From contig WHTS01000005.1 of NCBI GenBank assembly GCA_009377585.1, positions 7,179 through 71,178 on the forward strand: a DNA stretch of 64,000 nt, written 5' to 3'. The translations under genes were made by a program, and so were the position numbers. The notes under the pieces were generated by a model. The model was not told the origin of the DNA and ran no database searches. It saw nothing but the letters and a program-made list of their open reading frames with translations. This DNA comes from Betaproteobacteria bacterium (GTDB lineage Bacteria > Pseudomonadota > Gammaproteobacteria > Burkholderiales > WYBJ01). This document shows, one piece after another, positions 1 through 11,638 of this stretch; the first letter of the stretch is position 1, and every line of letters starts with the position of its first letter.

Positions 1-1328
1 TCGTCCCTGCGGCCATTCTCGTCCGCGCGAGCGCTATCATCCAGTGCGCGCAATTGCAGCATCCGCTCGCGAATGCGCGCCTCCAGCCCGCGCTCGGTTG
101 GCTGGTAGAACCGCCGGTCCCCCAGCGCCTCGGGCAGATAGCGCTCGCCGGCCGCGTAGCCTTCGCCTTCGTCGTGCGCATAGCGGTAGTCGCGGCCGTA
201 GCCCAGCTGCTTCATCAGCCGCGTCGGCGCATTGCGCAGATGCAACGGCACCGGCTGCGATCCAGTCGCCTTGACCGCTTCCTGCGCGGCACCATAAGCG
301 ACATACGCGGCGTTGCTCTTCGGCGCGAAGGCGAGATACAGCGCCGCTTCGGCCAGCGCCAGCTCGCCTTCCGGCGAGCCGAGCCGCTCGTAGGTCTCGC
401 ACGCGTCGAGCGCGAGGCGTAGCGCCCGCGGATCGGCCAGGCCAACGTCCTCGATCGCCATGCGCACCAGGCGCCGGCCGAGATAGAGCGGATCGGCACC
501 GCCGTCGAGCATGCGCGTGAGCCAATAGAGCGCCGCGTCCGCGCTCGAGCCGCGCACCGACTTGTGCAGCGCCGAGATCTGGTCGTAGAACTGTTCGCCG
601 CCCTTGTCGAACAAACGCCGCGCCTGCGCCAGGGTCGAGCGCAGGAATTCCTCGTCGACCTCCGCCCATTGCCTGGCTTCGGCCGCCACGGCGATCTGTT
701 CGAGCATGTTCAGCAGCCGCCGAGCATCGCCGTCGGCGTAGTCGACCAGCAGCGCGCGGGCCGCAGCGCAGAGCCGCAGCCGCGGCAATGCGCGCTCGGT
801 CGCCCGATCGAGCAGCGTCGTCAATTCCTCGGCCGTCAGCGGCTTCAACACGTAGACCGCCGCGCGCGAGAGCAACGCGCTGTTGACTTCGAACGACGGG
901 TTCTCGGTGGTCGCGCCGATGAAGGTGATGAGCCCGCGCTCGACGTGCGGCAGAAACGCATCCTGCTGCGACTTGTTGAAGCGGTGCACCTCGTCGACGA
1001 AGAGGATGGTGCGCCGGCCGTACGCCTTCAGGTTCTGCTGCGCCCGATCCACCGCCTCGCGGATCTCCTTCACCCCGGAGAGCACCGCCGATACGGCGAT
1101 GAAGTCGGCATCGAATGCTTTCGCCATGAGTCGCGCCAGCGTGGTTTTGCCCACCCCCGGCGGTCCCCACAGAATCATCGAGTGCGGCTTGCCGGCTTCG
1201 AACGCGACCCGCAACGGCTTGCCGGGCCCGAGCAGATGCGCCTGTCCGATGACTTCATCGATCGATGCGGGCCGCAGCGCTTCGGCGAGCGGCGCGACCG
1301 GTTCGGCGGGCGCGAACAGATCAGCCAC
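1..1328 (-). CDS. rarA: Replication-associated recombination protein A (AAA+ ATPase), 3' end cut by window
   Basis: RarA/MgsA is a cytoplasmic AAA+ ATPase related to clamp loaders that acts at stalled replication forks. The translated frame shows Walker A GPPGVGKT at about residues 55-62, Walker B ILFVDEVHRF at about 107-116, and a sensor region FIGATTENPSFEVNSALLSR. The C-terminal half has the typical RarA segments (SVRGSSADAALYWLTRML, APKSNAAYVAYGAA, LRNAPTRLMKQLGYG). About 442 codons are open to the window edge with no stop; the E. coli protein is about 447 residues, so almost the whole gene is here. I chose GTG at 1328 because it starts the family-like N-terminus (ADLFAPAEPVAPLAEALRP) and overlaps the lolA stop by 8 bases, which suggests translational coupling. 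Confidence 0.93.
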   Translation of the reverse strand, partial: MADLFAPAEPVAPLAEALRPASIDEVIGQAHLLGPGKPLRVAFEAGKPHSMILWGPPGVGKTTLARLMAKAFDADFIAVSAVLSGVKEIREAVDRAQQNLKAYGRRTILFVDEVHRFNKSQQDAFLPHVERGLITFIGATTENPSFEVNSALLSRAAVYVLKPLTAEELTTLLDRATERALPRLRLCAAARALLVDYADGDARRLLNMLEQIAVAAEARQWAEVDEEFLRSTLAQARRLFDKGGEQFYDQISALHKSVRGSSADAALYWLTRMLDGGADPLYLGRRLVRMAIEDVGLADPRALRLALDACETYERLGSPEGELALAEAALYLAFAPKSNAAYVAYGAAQEAVKATGSQPVPLHLRNAPTRLMKQLGYGRDYRYAHDEGEGYAAGERYLPEALGDRRFYQPTERGLEARIRERMLQLRALDDSARADENGRRD

Positions 1329-1932
1329 TGATGACGTCCGCCCCCTTGGGCGGCGTGAACTGGAACAGCTCCGGCGAAAGCTTCGGATTGCGCTCGATGC
1401 GATCGAAGCGCACCACCGTGCGCTGGCCGAAGCCGTCGAGCAACTCCATGGCCTCGAGCCCTGCCTTGCCGAAACCCATCCGAACCTTCTGGAAGGTCGA
1501 CTCGCTGTTGCGCGGCTCGGCCTCGATCCAGTCGAGCCCGTTTTCCGTTCCGCCCGAAGTGATACGGAAGTCCTTCTCGATGTCGTTGCTGCCGGCGAGC
1601 AGCGCCGCAGGGCTGCCGCCGATCGCCTGCCCGATGGCCTTCACCGTCACCTGATTCAGATCCTTGTCATAGACCCAGAGCTTGGTGCCGTCGCCGACGA
1701 TGAGCTGTTCGTACGGTGTCTCGTATGCCCAGCGGATTCGCCCAGGGCGGGCGAAGTGCATGGTGCCGCTCGTCTCCTGGAGCTTGCGCATGTTGCGGTC
1801 GTACACGACCTGGGTGAAATGCGCGCTGGCCGACTGGGTCTCGCGCAGATAATTTTTCAGCGTGTCGAGGCCGGCTGCGCCGGCGGCGGCGGAAACGAAC
1901 AACAACAGAGCAACCTGCAAGAGCTTGCGCAT
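1321..1932 (-). CDS. lolA: Outer-membrane lipoprotein carrier protein LolA
   Basis: LolA is the periplasmic chaperone that carries lipoproteins from the inner-membrane LolCDE complex to the outer membrane. From ATG 1932 the protein has 203 residues and a clear signal peptide (MRKLLQVALLLFVSAAAGAAG). The mature part has family segments such as SASAHFTQVV, GTMHFARPGRIRWAYETPYE and a C-terminal LFQFTPPKGADVISG. The frame stays open 13 codons upstream, but ATG 1932 starts the signal peptide and follows an AAAGGA about 10 bases upstream. It lies between ftsK and rarA on the same strand, the usual betaproteobacterial order. Confidence 0.93.
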   Translation of the reverse strand: MRKLLQVALLLFVSAAAGAAGLDTLKNYLRETQSASAHFTQVVYDRNMRKLQETSGTMHFARPGRIRWAYETPYEQLIVGDGTKLWVYDKDLNQVTVKAIGQAIGGSPAALLAGSNDIEKDFRITSGGTENGLDWIEAEPRNSESTFQKVRMGFGKAGLEAMELLDGFGQRTVVRFDRIERNPKLSPELFQFTPPKGADVISG

Positions 1933-1983
1933 GAAACCAGGGTCCTTTCGTATCGAGCTTTCGTATTTCATGACGCCGCTCGA

Positions 1984-2024
1984 CCCTCACCCCCAACCCC
2001 TCTCCCGGGGGGAGAGGGGAGCGT
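1984..2024. repeat. GC-rich hairpin repeat (CCCCTCTCCC/GGGAGAGGGG family)
   Basis: The arms CCCCTCTCCC and GGGAGAGGGG form a strong hairpin in the ftsK-lolA gap. A near-identical copy lies at 32481-32518 between two unrelated genes, so this is a dispersed intergenic repeat rather than a gene-specific terminator, although the hairpin could slow transcription. Confidence 0.6.
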
Positions 2025-2065
2025 CGTGCCCGTATTGAACTGTCGTCCAATACGGATGATCAACA
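2022..2065. repeat. Dispersed palindromic repeat, copy 1
   Basis: Core at 2030-2055: CCGTATTGAAC, loop TGTC, GTCCAATACGG, with one mismatch in the 11-bp stem. The same unit with a perfect stem occurs at 48452-48477, where it forms the edge of a truncated IS110-type transposase gene. Identity starts at GCGTCGTG just left of the palindrome in both copies and ends near GATCAA on the right. Function unknown; a small non-autonomous mobile unit is possible. Confidence 0.65.
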
Positions 2066-2178
2066 ATCGAGCGCTGCGGCGACGCCCGCCGGAAACGACG
2101 CTACCGCCGCGCCTGTCGATTCCGGTTGGACCGCGCATGCGCGCGAGGTTCCTGGCCCGCGTCGCCTGCCGTCCCGCC

Positions 2179-4473
2179 TTATCGTTCCTCTTGCGCCGAA
2201 GGCGGCACAAGCACGTCGCGGTTGCCGTTGGTCTGCATCGCCGAGACCATGCCTGCGCGTTCCATCTGCTCGATGAGGCGCGCGGCCCGGTTGTAGCCGA
2301 TGCGCAGATGGCGCTGCACGAGCGAGATGGACGCGCGCCGTGTCCTGAGGACGATCTCGACCGCCTGGTCATAGAGCGGATCGCTCTCGGCGTCGCCGCT
2401 CCCCCCCCCTCCGACCGCCACGGCATCGTCGCCTTCGAGATCGGGGGCATCGAGCACGCCTTCGACATAGTTCGGCTCGGCGTGCGTCTTCAACTGCTCG
2501 ACTACCTTGTGCACTTCGTGATCGGCGACGAATGCCCCGTGCACGCGAACCGTGTACCCGGTGCCGGGCGGCAGGTACAGCATGTCGCCCTGGCCGAGCA
2601 GCGATTCGGCACCCATCTGGTCGAGGATCGTTCGCGAATCGACCTTGGCCGAGACCTGAAATGCAGCCCGTGCCGGGATATTGGCCTTGATGAGACCCGT
2701 GATGACGTCGACCGACGGTCGCTGGGTGGCAAGGACGAGGTGAATGCCGGCTGCGCGCGCTTTCTGTGCAAGCCGCGCGATCAGCTCCTCGACCTTCTTG
2801 CCAACCACCATCATGAGATCGGCGAGCTCGTCGATCACCACCACGATGAGCGGCATTTCCTGCAGCGTGGCTGGCCCGTTCGGACTGTCGACCGAAATGC
2901 TGAACGGGTCCGGGAGCGGCTGCTTCGCCTTCTCGGCCTCACGCACCTTCTGGTTGAAGCCCGAGAGGTTGCGCACGCCCAGCGTCGACATGACCTTGTA
3001 GCGCCGCTCCATCTCGCCCACGCACCAGGTGAGCGCGTAGGCCGCCTGCTTCATGTCGGTCACGACCGGCGCGAGCAGGTGCGGGATGCCCTCGTAGACC
3101 GAAAGCTCGAGCATCTTCGGATCGATCAGGATCAGGCGTACTTGCGAAGGGGTGGCCTTGTAGACCAGCGACAGGATCATGGCGTTGATCGCCACCGACT
3201 TGCCCGAACCCGTGGTCCCCGCGACCAGCATGTGCGGCATGCGCGCGAGATCTGTGACCACCGGTTTGCCGGCGATGTCCTTGCCGAGCGCCAGGGTGAT
3301 CGGCGAATGCATGTCCGCGTACACTTTCGAGCTCAGGATCTCGGACAGGCGCACGATCTGGCGCCTGGGATTGGGAATCTCCAGGCCCATGCAGCTCTTG
3401 CCCGGGATCGTTTCGACGACGCGGATGCTGACCACCGAAAGCGCGCGTGCCAGATCCTTGACCAGGTTGATCACCTGGCTGCCCTTCACGCCCACCGCCG
3501 GCTCGATCTCGTAGCGCGTGATGACCGGCCCCGGATAGGCGGCGATCACCTTCACCTCCACGCCGAAGTCGAGCAGCTTCTTCTCGATCAGGCGCGAGGT
3601 GTATTCGAGCGCCTCGGCCGACATCGCCTCCACGTCCGCATCGGGCTCGTCCAGCAGATGCAGCGGCGGCAAGGGGGAATCGGGGATTTCCTCGAACAGC
3701 GAGCGCTGTTTCTCGCGCGTCACCCGCTCGGATTTCGCAATCCCCGAAACCGGCGGCTCGATCCGAACGGGCTCGTGCACGTCGAGGCGCTTTCGCACCT
3801 GCTCCACGCTCGCTTCGCGCTCGACCGCGGCAACTTCACCGACTTTGCGGTCGCGCCACGCCGTCACCCTGGCGGCGACGGTGAACCAGGCATTTTCCAG
3901 CCACCCACCGAGCTTCTCGATGGCGGCGATCAGCGAGACCTGCGTGAAGAGACTCGAACCGATGCCGACGAGCACCAACAGCACCAGGGTCGCGCCGGTG
4001 AATCCGAATGCGACGTGCATGCCCTCGCCGACAAGCGCGCCTACGACACCCCCCGGCGCGAGCGGCAGGGCCACCTTCAGTGCGTACAGGCGCAAGGCTT
4101 CGATGCCGCAGCTCGCAGCCAACAGCACGAGGAAACCCAGGGCGGAAACCGCGAGCGAGCGCCGGTCCCCCGGCTCGAAGCGCTCGATCTGGCGGTAGCC
4201 CCAGAACACCAGGAACAGGCAGAAGACGATCCACCAGTAGGCGGAAAGGCCGAAGAGGTACAGAGCCACGTCGGCGATCCAGGCGCCGACTCGCCCGCCG
4301 GCATTGCGCACCTGCTCGGGCTCGACGCTGTGCGACCAGCCCGGATCGGCCGGTGAATACGTGACCAGGACGAGAACCAGGTAGAGGGCAATGGCCACGA
4401 ATGCGAGCCACCATGACTCGCGCAGCAGCGCAGCCAGCTTGGGCGGCAACGGATTATGCGCGGCGTTCTGCAA
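2179..4473 (-). CDS. ftsK: DNA translocase FtsK
   Basis: FtsK anchors at the division septum and pumps DNA to resolve chromosome dimers with XerCD. The 764-residue protein has an N-terminal membrane domain (hydrophobic segments at about 21-40, 66-95, 108-122 and 150-172), a fairly short linker, and the RecA-like motor with Walker A GTTGSGKS at 419-426 and Walker [13 protein letters not shown] at about 542-553. The C-terminal gamma winged helix, which reads KOPS sites, starts near residue 698 ([20 protein letters not shown]). It lies upstream of lolA and rarA on the same strand; about 200 bases containing two repeats separate it from lolA. Confidence 0.97.
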   Translation of the reverse strand: MQNAAHNPLPPKLAALLRESWWLAFVAIALYLVLVLVTYSPADPGWSHSVEPEQVRNAGGRVGAWIADVALYLFGLSAYWWIVFCLFLVFWGYRQIERFEPGDRRSLAVSALGFLVLLAASCGIEALRLYALKVALPLAPGGVVGALVGEGMHVAFGFTGATLVLLVLVGIGSSLFTQVSLIAAIEKLGGWLENAWFTVAARVTAWRDRKVGEVAAVEREASVEQVRKRLDVHEPVRIEPPVSGIAKSERVTREKQRSLFEEIPDSPLPPLHLLDEPDADVEAMSAEALEYTSRLIEKKLLDFGVEVKVIAAYPGPVITRYEIEPAVGVKGSQVINLVKDLARALSVVSIRVVETIPGKSCMGLEIPNPRRQIVRLSEILSSKVYADMHSPITLALGKDIAGKPVVTDLARMPHMLVAGTTGSGKSVAINAMILSLVYKATPSQVRLILIDPKMLELSVYEGIPHLLAPVVTDMKQAAYALTWCVGEMERRYKVMSTLGVRNLSGFNQKVREAEKAKQPLPDPFSISVDSPNGPATLQEMPLIVVVIDELADLMMVVGKKVEELIARLAQKARAAGIHLVLATQRPSVDVITGLIKANIPARAAFQVSAKVDSRTILDQMGAESLLGQGDMLYLPPGTGYTVRVHGAFVADHEVHKVVEQLKTHAEPNYVEGVLDAPDLEGDDAVAVGGGGSGDAESDPLYDQAVEIVLRTRRASISLVQRHLRIGYNRAARLIEQMERAGMVSAMQTNGNRDVLVPPSAQEER

Positions 4474-4650
4474 GGCAAACCCGCCGCGACGGCTGCGCGA
4501 TGCTCGTGGATAGCACCATGCCTGGATTATACGAGCCGGATGCCGTTGGCAGCGCGTTGCACGCGCTGAAATCGGCCGCCAAATCGGCCGCTCATGCCGC
4601 GGCGAGCACGAAACCCCACCGCTTGCGGGTGCCGCAACCGGTGCGCCAAC

Positions 4651-5367
4651 TCAACGCACGACGCACTCCTGACCGCCAGGACGTTGCGGCCCGCCTTGAC
4701 CGGGAAGGGCGAAGGGCAGGACATTGAAGTTCAAGCCGGGATCCTGAGGCAGGATCTGCGGCGTCGAGGCTGCGTCGCGCACGAACGCGAGCTGATTCTC
4801 CTCGACCACCAGATCCCCTGCCTGGTTGCTCAGAATATAGCTGCCGGTGTAGGTGGCGTGATAGAGCCCGGGCGGCAGCTTCTCTGCCTCCTCCGTCACG
4901 CCCTCGCAGCCCTCGGTGCACTCCAGGGTATCGCCCGAGGAGCCGCGAATGCCGATCGTGGCGGTGCTGGTGCCGATGCGGTAGGCATCCTGATTGCCGC
5001 GCTTGCCGATCAAACCGGTAATGGTGCGCAATCCCCCCTTGAGCAAGCGAAAGAAGGAGCTGTCTTCCTGCGGGCGATCTTCCGTGAAGCGGTAGTCGTC
5101 AATGCGCATTTGCGTGTTCGGGCGCAACGTCATGGTGCTGCCGTCAGTGAAGTTGATCTGCGCATAGCTGTCACGCTGCGTGGCGAGCAGATCGCCGGGG
5201 TTGACTGAGGAGCGCCGCGACAGGATACGCGCCGATCCGTCCGCGCGCGTCACGGCGAGCGTACCGCTCAGATGCGTGACCGTACCGGCGGCAGCCCACG
5301 CCACCTCGCACAGCGCCATGCCGAGCGCGATCGTCAGACCGCAAATCGCTGCTAACCGCAACATCAT
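4651..5367 (-). CDS. FecR-domain exported protein
   Basis: A 238-residue protein with a signal peptide (MMLRLAAICGLTIALGMALC, cleaved near AWAAAG) followed by a FecR domain: GTVTHLSGTLAVTRADG, RSSVNPGDLLATQ, ITFTDGS-like INFTDGSTMTLRPNTQMRIDDY, and ATIGIRGSSGDT. Stand-alone FecR-domain proteins without an anti-sigma transmembrane layout are common near secreted or cell-surface systems, and their role is usually unknown. I chose ATG 5367 rather than an upstream ATG at 5403 because GGAGG sits 7 bases before it and it starts the signal peptide. It follows a Crp-type regulator and an orphan TpsB transporter on the same strand, so a cell-surface role is plausible but unproven. Partner unknown. Confidence 0.8.
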   Translation of the reverse strand: MMLRLAAICGLTIALGMALCEVAWAAAGTVTHLSGTLAVTRADGSARILSRRSSVNPGDLLATQRDSYAQINFTDGSTMTLRPNTQMRIDDYRFTEDRPQEDSSFFRLLKGGLRTITGLIGKRGNQDAYRIGTSTATIGIRGSSGDTLECTEGCEGVTEEAEKLPPGLYHATYTGSYILSNQAGDLVVEENQLAFVRDAASTPQILPQDPGLNFNVLPFALPGQGGPQRPGGQECVVR

Positions 5368-5500
5368 TGATTTTCCTCCCACCAGGCCGCCAGGCCTGTC
5401 CAACTTTTGGCCGTCAGGCCCGCCCCAACCCTTGCCGGCTGAAATCAGTATCGACCGTACAGGCCGCGGGGTTCAGCCGGAACAACGGCCATGCCGCCGC

Positions 5501-6205
5501 TCATACCTTGAAGTTCCAGGCCTTGCGCGCCTGTTCCCGGATCTTCTTGCTCGAAACTTCCATGTCCGAAAGCAGCACGATGCGGCGCTTGTCGACCCGG
5601 ATGTGGCCCGATGTCTGCAAATCCTTCATCACCCGGCTCACCATTTCGCGCGATGCACCGATCATGCGCGCGATCTCCTGTTTGGGCGGCGCCTTGGCGA
5701 CGACGCGCTTGCCGTCGACATTTTCCGAAAGATCGAGCAGCACCCGGGCGACCCGCCCGTAGACATCCATGAGGGCCAGGCTCTCGATCTGGCGATCGGC
5801 CTCGCGCAGCCGCTTGACCAGCGAGCGGATGATGCGCATGGCGAGCTCGAAGTTGTCGTGCAGCGAGCGCAGGAATTCCGACTTTCCCAGTCGCAACAGC
5901 TCACACGGCTCCAGCGTCTCAACACTCGCGGAGCGCGGCTGATCGTCCAACAGACCCATCTCGCCGAAGAAGTCGCGCTGGCTCAGCACCGCCAGGATGA
6001 CCTCATGGCCTTCGTCGTCCGGAATCAGGACCTTGGCGCGCCCCGACAACATCACATAGAGGCCGTCGGTTTCTTCGCCGGCGCGCAGGATCAAGGTACT
6101 GCGGGGGTAGCGACGCAACGTGGCGCAGCCGGCCAGTGCCGCCAACTGTTCGTTCGGCATGGCCGAGAAGAGCGGCACCGACTTGAGCACATCCGTAGTC
6201 ACCAT
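5501..6205 (-). CDS. Crp/Fnr-family transcriptional regulator
   Basis: A 234-residue cytoplasmic regulator. The N-terminal cyclic-nucleotide-binding fold includes GEMGLLDDQPRSASV at 81-95, which resembles the cAMP-binding cassette (the R-S-A-S part). A long dimerisation helix follows, then a winged helix-turn-helix at about 174-203 (KQEIARMIGASREMVSRVMK). No N-terminal cysteines suggest an Fnr-type iron-sulfur sensor. The frame is open far upstream, but ATG 6205 starts the family-like N-terminus (MVTTDVLKSVPLFSAMP) and is preceded by GGAAGAAG. It lies between the TpsB gene and the FecR-domain gene on the same strand and may control them; ligand and targets are not visible. Confidence 0.88.
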   Translation of the reverse strand: MVTTDVLKSVPLFSAMPNEQLAALAGCATLRRYPRSTLILRAGEETDGLYVMLSGRAKVLIPDDEGHEVILAVLSQRDFFGEMGLLDDQPRSASVETLEPCELLRLGKSEFLRSLHDNFELAMRIIRSLVKRLREADRQIESLALMDVYGRVARVLLDLSENVDGKRVVAKAPPKQEIARMIGASREMVSRVMKDLQTSGHIRVDKRRIVLLSDMEVSSKKIREQARKAWNFKV

Positions 6206-6495
6206 ACGTGCTTCTTCCTTAGAAGATCCGTTCTTTTTCAGCGCGATGCTACACGAGTCCCGTACCCTTGTCTGCGCTTGGCGGCGCATCCAGGCGGCAT
6301 TGGCCGCAGCGTATGCCCGATGGATTTCAGCGGCCGCATACGTCCGGGCGGCCCGAATCATGCAACCAGGCCGATTGGCGCGGACCGGTGGGCCGATGGA
6401 AGGCCGAGCACGCAGGACGAGTGGCCCACCGCCGGCTCCCGATGCGCCGACGGCGAAGTGCAAAGCTCGCAAGCGCGATCGTCGCGGCGCTCCGG

Positions 6496-8313
6496 CTAGA
6501 AGGCGACCGCCACGCCGAAATGCCACCGGTCGTCCCCGCGTTCGGCAACGACCCCGCCATCGAGCAGCCGGCCGTAATCCAGCCGCGCGCTCACGCCCTG
6601 CCGCAATGCGAGGCGCATGCCGAACCCAAAGCTCGAAGCGGAGAAACCGCACGCAGTCGGGGCACAGGGGGCGGAAGCCTCGGGGTGATTCAACTTCACC
6701 TTGCCGAAATCGAAGAAGGTGAGGAAGCGCAGCCTGCCGCCATCCATGCCGAAACCCGAAGCCACATCCGGGGAATAGAGCTCGATGCTGGCACGATAGC
6801 CGCGGTCACTCGCGCCTTCGCGCTCGAGCATGCCGCGCAGATTGTCCCAGCCGCCGATGCCGAACTGCTCGCCCGGCACCAATGCGTCGCGCGTCCACTG
6901 CCCGGTCATGTTCGCACGCAGCTGCATGTCGTGCGGCAACGCACGCGCATAGTTGATGCCGTAGCGAAACACGGTGTACCAGGGCTCGCCGACGCCGGGA
7001 CGCACGCCGATGCCGGGTGGACCGTTGAAGTGCTCCGCGGACGCGTCCGACCCGTGCGGATGGATGTTCTTCAACAGCGTGCCGAAGAAGCCGAGCTCGG
7101 CATTCTGCATACGCTTGGTCGCGCTGTAGGTCACGCTCAGGGGATGGACGGTCACGTCGGGCGTGAGGTTCGTGTCCGGATTGGTGGCCTCGGCAACCTG
7201 ATTCGAGAACGCCTTGTAGTCCAGGCCGACCGATATCCGGTGGTCGTATTCGCCCCAGCCGGCCGGCCGCGGCAGCGTATAGTTGTAGCGTGCGCCGAAA
7301 ATGGTTCCACTGCCGGCGATATTGAAGGCAACCCCCTGGATCACCTGCCCGCTCGCCGACCCGATCGACGAGTACCCGGCCAGGAGGTCGATGGACGCGT
7401 TCTGGCCATAGAGCGGGATGCGGTAGCCGACACCGAGGACCTTGAGCTGGTCGGCCTCCTCGATCGGCTCGGGGTCGAGCTGGTACTGGATGGTGACGGT
7501 ATTGTCGAGATTGAACAGGTTCGAATGCTGATAGGCGACGCCCAGCCGGTACATGCCCGTGGTGGGCGAGCCGGTATTGTCGAAACTGACCGCTGCGCGC
7601 CAGAACTTCTCGTCCTGCACCCGTACGGTCGCATCCATCTCGCCTTCGTTGGCGCCAGGCCGTAGCAGTACCGTGGTGCGCTTGGCGGCGTTTTCGTTGG
7701 CAAGTCGGGCGTTACGGCCGATTTCGAGGGCATTGGGGGTGGTTCCTTCCTGCAGCGCGGGCAGGCTGCGGCGAATGTTCCACCAGTCGAAGTACTCGTT
7801 GCCCTCGACCGTAACCTTGCCCAGCTTGGGCTCGATCACCCGCAGCACGATCACGCCCTGCTCCAGCTCCTGTTCCGGCAACACGACCTGGGCCGCGCCG
7901 AATCCGCGTTGCTGGTAGCGCCGCTGCAGCGCTTCGAGCGCGCGCTGCACATCGGCGAAATCCTTGCTCTTGCCGGTGTAGGGGCCGACCGCTTCGGCGA
8001 CCTCCTCGGCGGAAAGCAGGCTGTTGCCCTGCACGTCGAAATGCTGGATGTCGAATCGAGGCGGCGGCGGCACGGCAACCTGCTCCGGCAGGGGCAGCGC
8101 TGGCTTCTTTGCCGGCCCGGCTTGCGCAAGCTGGATCGGCCGGGTCTCGGGCTCGGTTGAAGAAAACAGCGAAGTCACAGCCGACCACACGGACGCCGCG
8201 GCGGACGATGTGGACGAAGCCTTGTGCTGCTCCCTGGAGGTGGGTTCGCTTGCCGCTGCGCAGACCGCAGTCAAACACGCAGCCAACAAAACCCAACGCG
8301 TGCAACTCATCAA
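6496..8313 (-). CDS. ShlB/FhaC/HecB-family outer-membrane transporter (TpsB)
   Basis: TpsB proteins are 16-strand outer-membrane barrels that secrete large TpsA exoproteins. The 605-residue product has a signal peptide (MMSCTRWVLLAACLTAVCAA), a low-complexity linker with a proline-rich end (about 80-86), a POTRA domain at about 87-163 (RFDIQHFDVQGNSLLSAEEV, RYQQRGFGAAQVVLPEQ), a second POTRA-like segment around 164-240, and a barrel ending in the outer-membrane signature FGVAVAF. FGIGGWDNLRGM resembles the conserved barrel motif around the VRGY tetrad. No TpsA-like exoprotein gene is in this window, so the transporter is orphaned locally. It is divergent from trxB. Confidence 0.87.
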   Translation of the reverse strand: MMSCTRWVLLAACLTAVCAAASEPTSREQHKASSTSSAAASVWSAVTSLFSSTEPETRPIQLAQAGPAKKPALPLPEQVAVPPPPRFDIQHFDVQGNSLLSAEEVAEAVGPYTGKSKDFADVQRALEALQRRYQQRGFGAAQVVLPEQELEQGVIVLRVIEPKLGKVTVEGNEYFDWWNIRRSLPALQEGTTPNALEIGRNARLANENAAKRTTVLLRPGANEGEMDATVRVQDEKFWRAAVSFDNTGSPTTGMYRLGVAYQHSNLFNLDNTVTIQYQLDPEPIEEADQLKVLGVGYRIPLYGQNASIDLLAGYSSIGSASGQVIQGVAFNIAGSGTIFGARYNYTLPRPAGWGEYDHRISVGLDYKAFSNQVAEATNPDTNLTPDVTVHPLSVTYSATKRMQNAELGFFGTLLKNIHPHGSDASAEHFNGPPGIGVRPGVGEPWYTVFRYGINYARALPHDMQLRANMTGQWTRDALVPGEQFGIGGWDNLRGMLEREGASDRGYRASIELYSPDVASGFGMDGGRLRFLTFFDFGKVKLNHPEASAPCAPTACGFSASSFGFGMRLALRQGVSARLDYGRLLDGGVVAERGDDRWHFGVAVAF

Positions 8314-8335
8314 AAGACCCTAGCCGGGATGCTGA

Positions 8336-9421
<1,086 letters not shown>

Positions 9422-9472
9422 CCGCTGCGGCGGCGCAGCTTTCGCCTCGACATGATCCGGCGGACGTCAGCC

Positions 9473-10386
<914 letters not shown>

Positions 10387-10388
10387 TT

Positions 10389-10394
10389 AGTATA
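10389..10394 (-). promoter_or_regulatory. Possible -10 element of the P-II gene
   Basis: On the minus strand the hexamer TATACT lies about 33 bases upstream of the P-II start. No good -35 or sigma54 (-24/-12) element was found with it, so this is weak. Confidence 0.2.
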
Positions 10395-10471
10395 GCCGCT
10401 AACCTGCGGTGGCGGAACGCGCTGGCCTGGCCGGGCGCGAGATCGTGCCGCCGCGCTCGAACGCCGATTGC

Positions 10472-11638
10472 ATGAGCAGGCACCAGCCCCACGACGTGAT
10501 CCGGGTGGTCGAATCGGCCGGCGACATCGAGCCCAGCGCATGGGACCGGCTGGCCGGGGGCAATCCCCTGCTGCGGCACACCTTCGTGCACGGACTCGAG
10601 CGTACCGGCTGCGCAGCTCCCGAAAGCGGCTGGGTTCCTTGCCACTTGTCGCTGTGGCATGACGATGTCCTGACGGGCGTCATGCCCCTTTACCTCAAGG
10701 ACCATTCGTACGGCGAGTACGTGTTCGACTGGGCCTGGGCCGACGCTTATCACCGCCACGGACTCGCCTACTACCCGAAGCTGCTGTGCGCGCTGCCGTT
10801 CACGCCGGTGACGGGTCCGCGCATCATGGCGGCAAGCCCGCACCAGCGCGGGTTGCTGCTCGCGGGCGCGCTGGCCTTCGCTGAAAACAGCCGTGCCTCC
10901 TCGCTGCACGTCCTGTTTCCGCCCGGCGAGGTCGCCACCGAATGCGAACGCGCCGGCATGATGCTGCGCAAGGGCGTGCAATTCCACTGGCACAACGCCG
11001 GCTACCGCACCTTCGAAGACTTCCTCGGCAGCCTCACGCGCGAGAAGCGCAAGAAGATCCGGCAGGAACGGCGCCGGGTGCACGAGCAGGGCATCACGTT
11101 TCGCTGGATTCGCGGGGCCGAGGCAACCGAAGCCGACTGGGTCTTCTTCGAACGCTGCTACCGGCGCACCTATCGCGAGCATCGCTCGACGCCGTATCTC
11201 AATCTCGCCTTCTTTCTGCACCTGGCGCAGCACATGCCCGAGCACCTGCTGCTCATCGAGGCCTCGCGCGACGGCAAACCGGTTGCGGCAACCTTCAACA
11301 TCGTGATCGGAAACGAGGTGCTGTACGGCCGCAACTGGGGCGCGGTGGCGCACGTCCCGCTGCTGCATTTCGAGTGTTGCTACTACCAGACCATCGAATA
11401 CTGCATCGCGCACGGCATCGGCCGCTTCGAGGGCGGCGCGCAGGGCGAGCACAAGATGGCGCGCGGCCTGATGCCGGTCGAGACCGTCTCGGCGCACTGG
11501 GTGGCGCATGCCGAATTCAGGCATGCGATCGGCCAGTATCTCGCGCGCGAAACCCGCGGCATCGGCGAGTACGTGGACGAACTGAACGAACACAGCCCGT
11601 TCTCTACCGATGCAGCCACATCGGCCGAGCCGAGCTAG
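10472..11638 (+). CDS. GNAT/FemAB-like N-acyltransferase (DUF482 family)
   Basis: A 388-residue cytoplasmic protein of the peptidogalycan/FemAB-like GNAT group (COG3146). Typical segments are PLYLKDHSYGEYVFDWAWAD, LPFTPVTGPR, HWHNAGYRTFEDFLGSLT, KKIRQERRRV and GAQGEHKMARGLMP. The substrate is unknown for the family; a peptidoglycan or aminoacyl role is an inference from fold similarity only. ATG 10472 gives the conserved N-terminus; a longer frame from 10409 is possible but has no family-like sequence. It starts divergently from the P-II gene and ends convergent with the VWA gene: the two stops share four bases at 11635-11638. Confidence 0.82.
   Translation: MSRHQPHDVIRVVESAGDIEPSAWDRLAGGNPLLRHTFVHGLERTGCAAPESGWVPCHLSLWHDDVLTGVMPLYLKDHSYGEYVFDWAWADAYHRHGLAYYPKLLCALPFTPVTGPRIMAASPHQRGLLLAGALAFAENSRASSLHVLFPPGEVATECERAGMMLRKGVQFHWHNAGYRTFEDFLGSLTREKRKKIRQERRRVHEQGITFRWIRGAEATEADWVFFERCYRRTYREHRSTPYLNLAFFLHLAQHMPEHLLLIEASRDGKPVAATFNIVIGNEVLYGRNWGAVAHVPLLHFECCYYQTIEYCIAHGIGRFEGGAQGEHKMARGLMPVETVSAHWVAHAEFRHAIGQYLARETRGIGEYVDELNEHSPFSTDAATSAEPS

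Noticed and set aside
883-4356. A very long open frame on the plus strand across lolA and ftsK
   Set aside because: It is antisense to two clearly conserved genes and its translation is Arg/His-rich without any family motif; long shadow frames are expected at this GC content.
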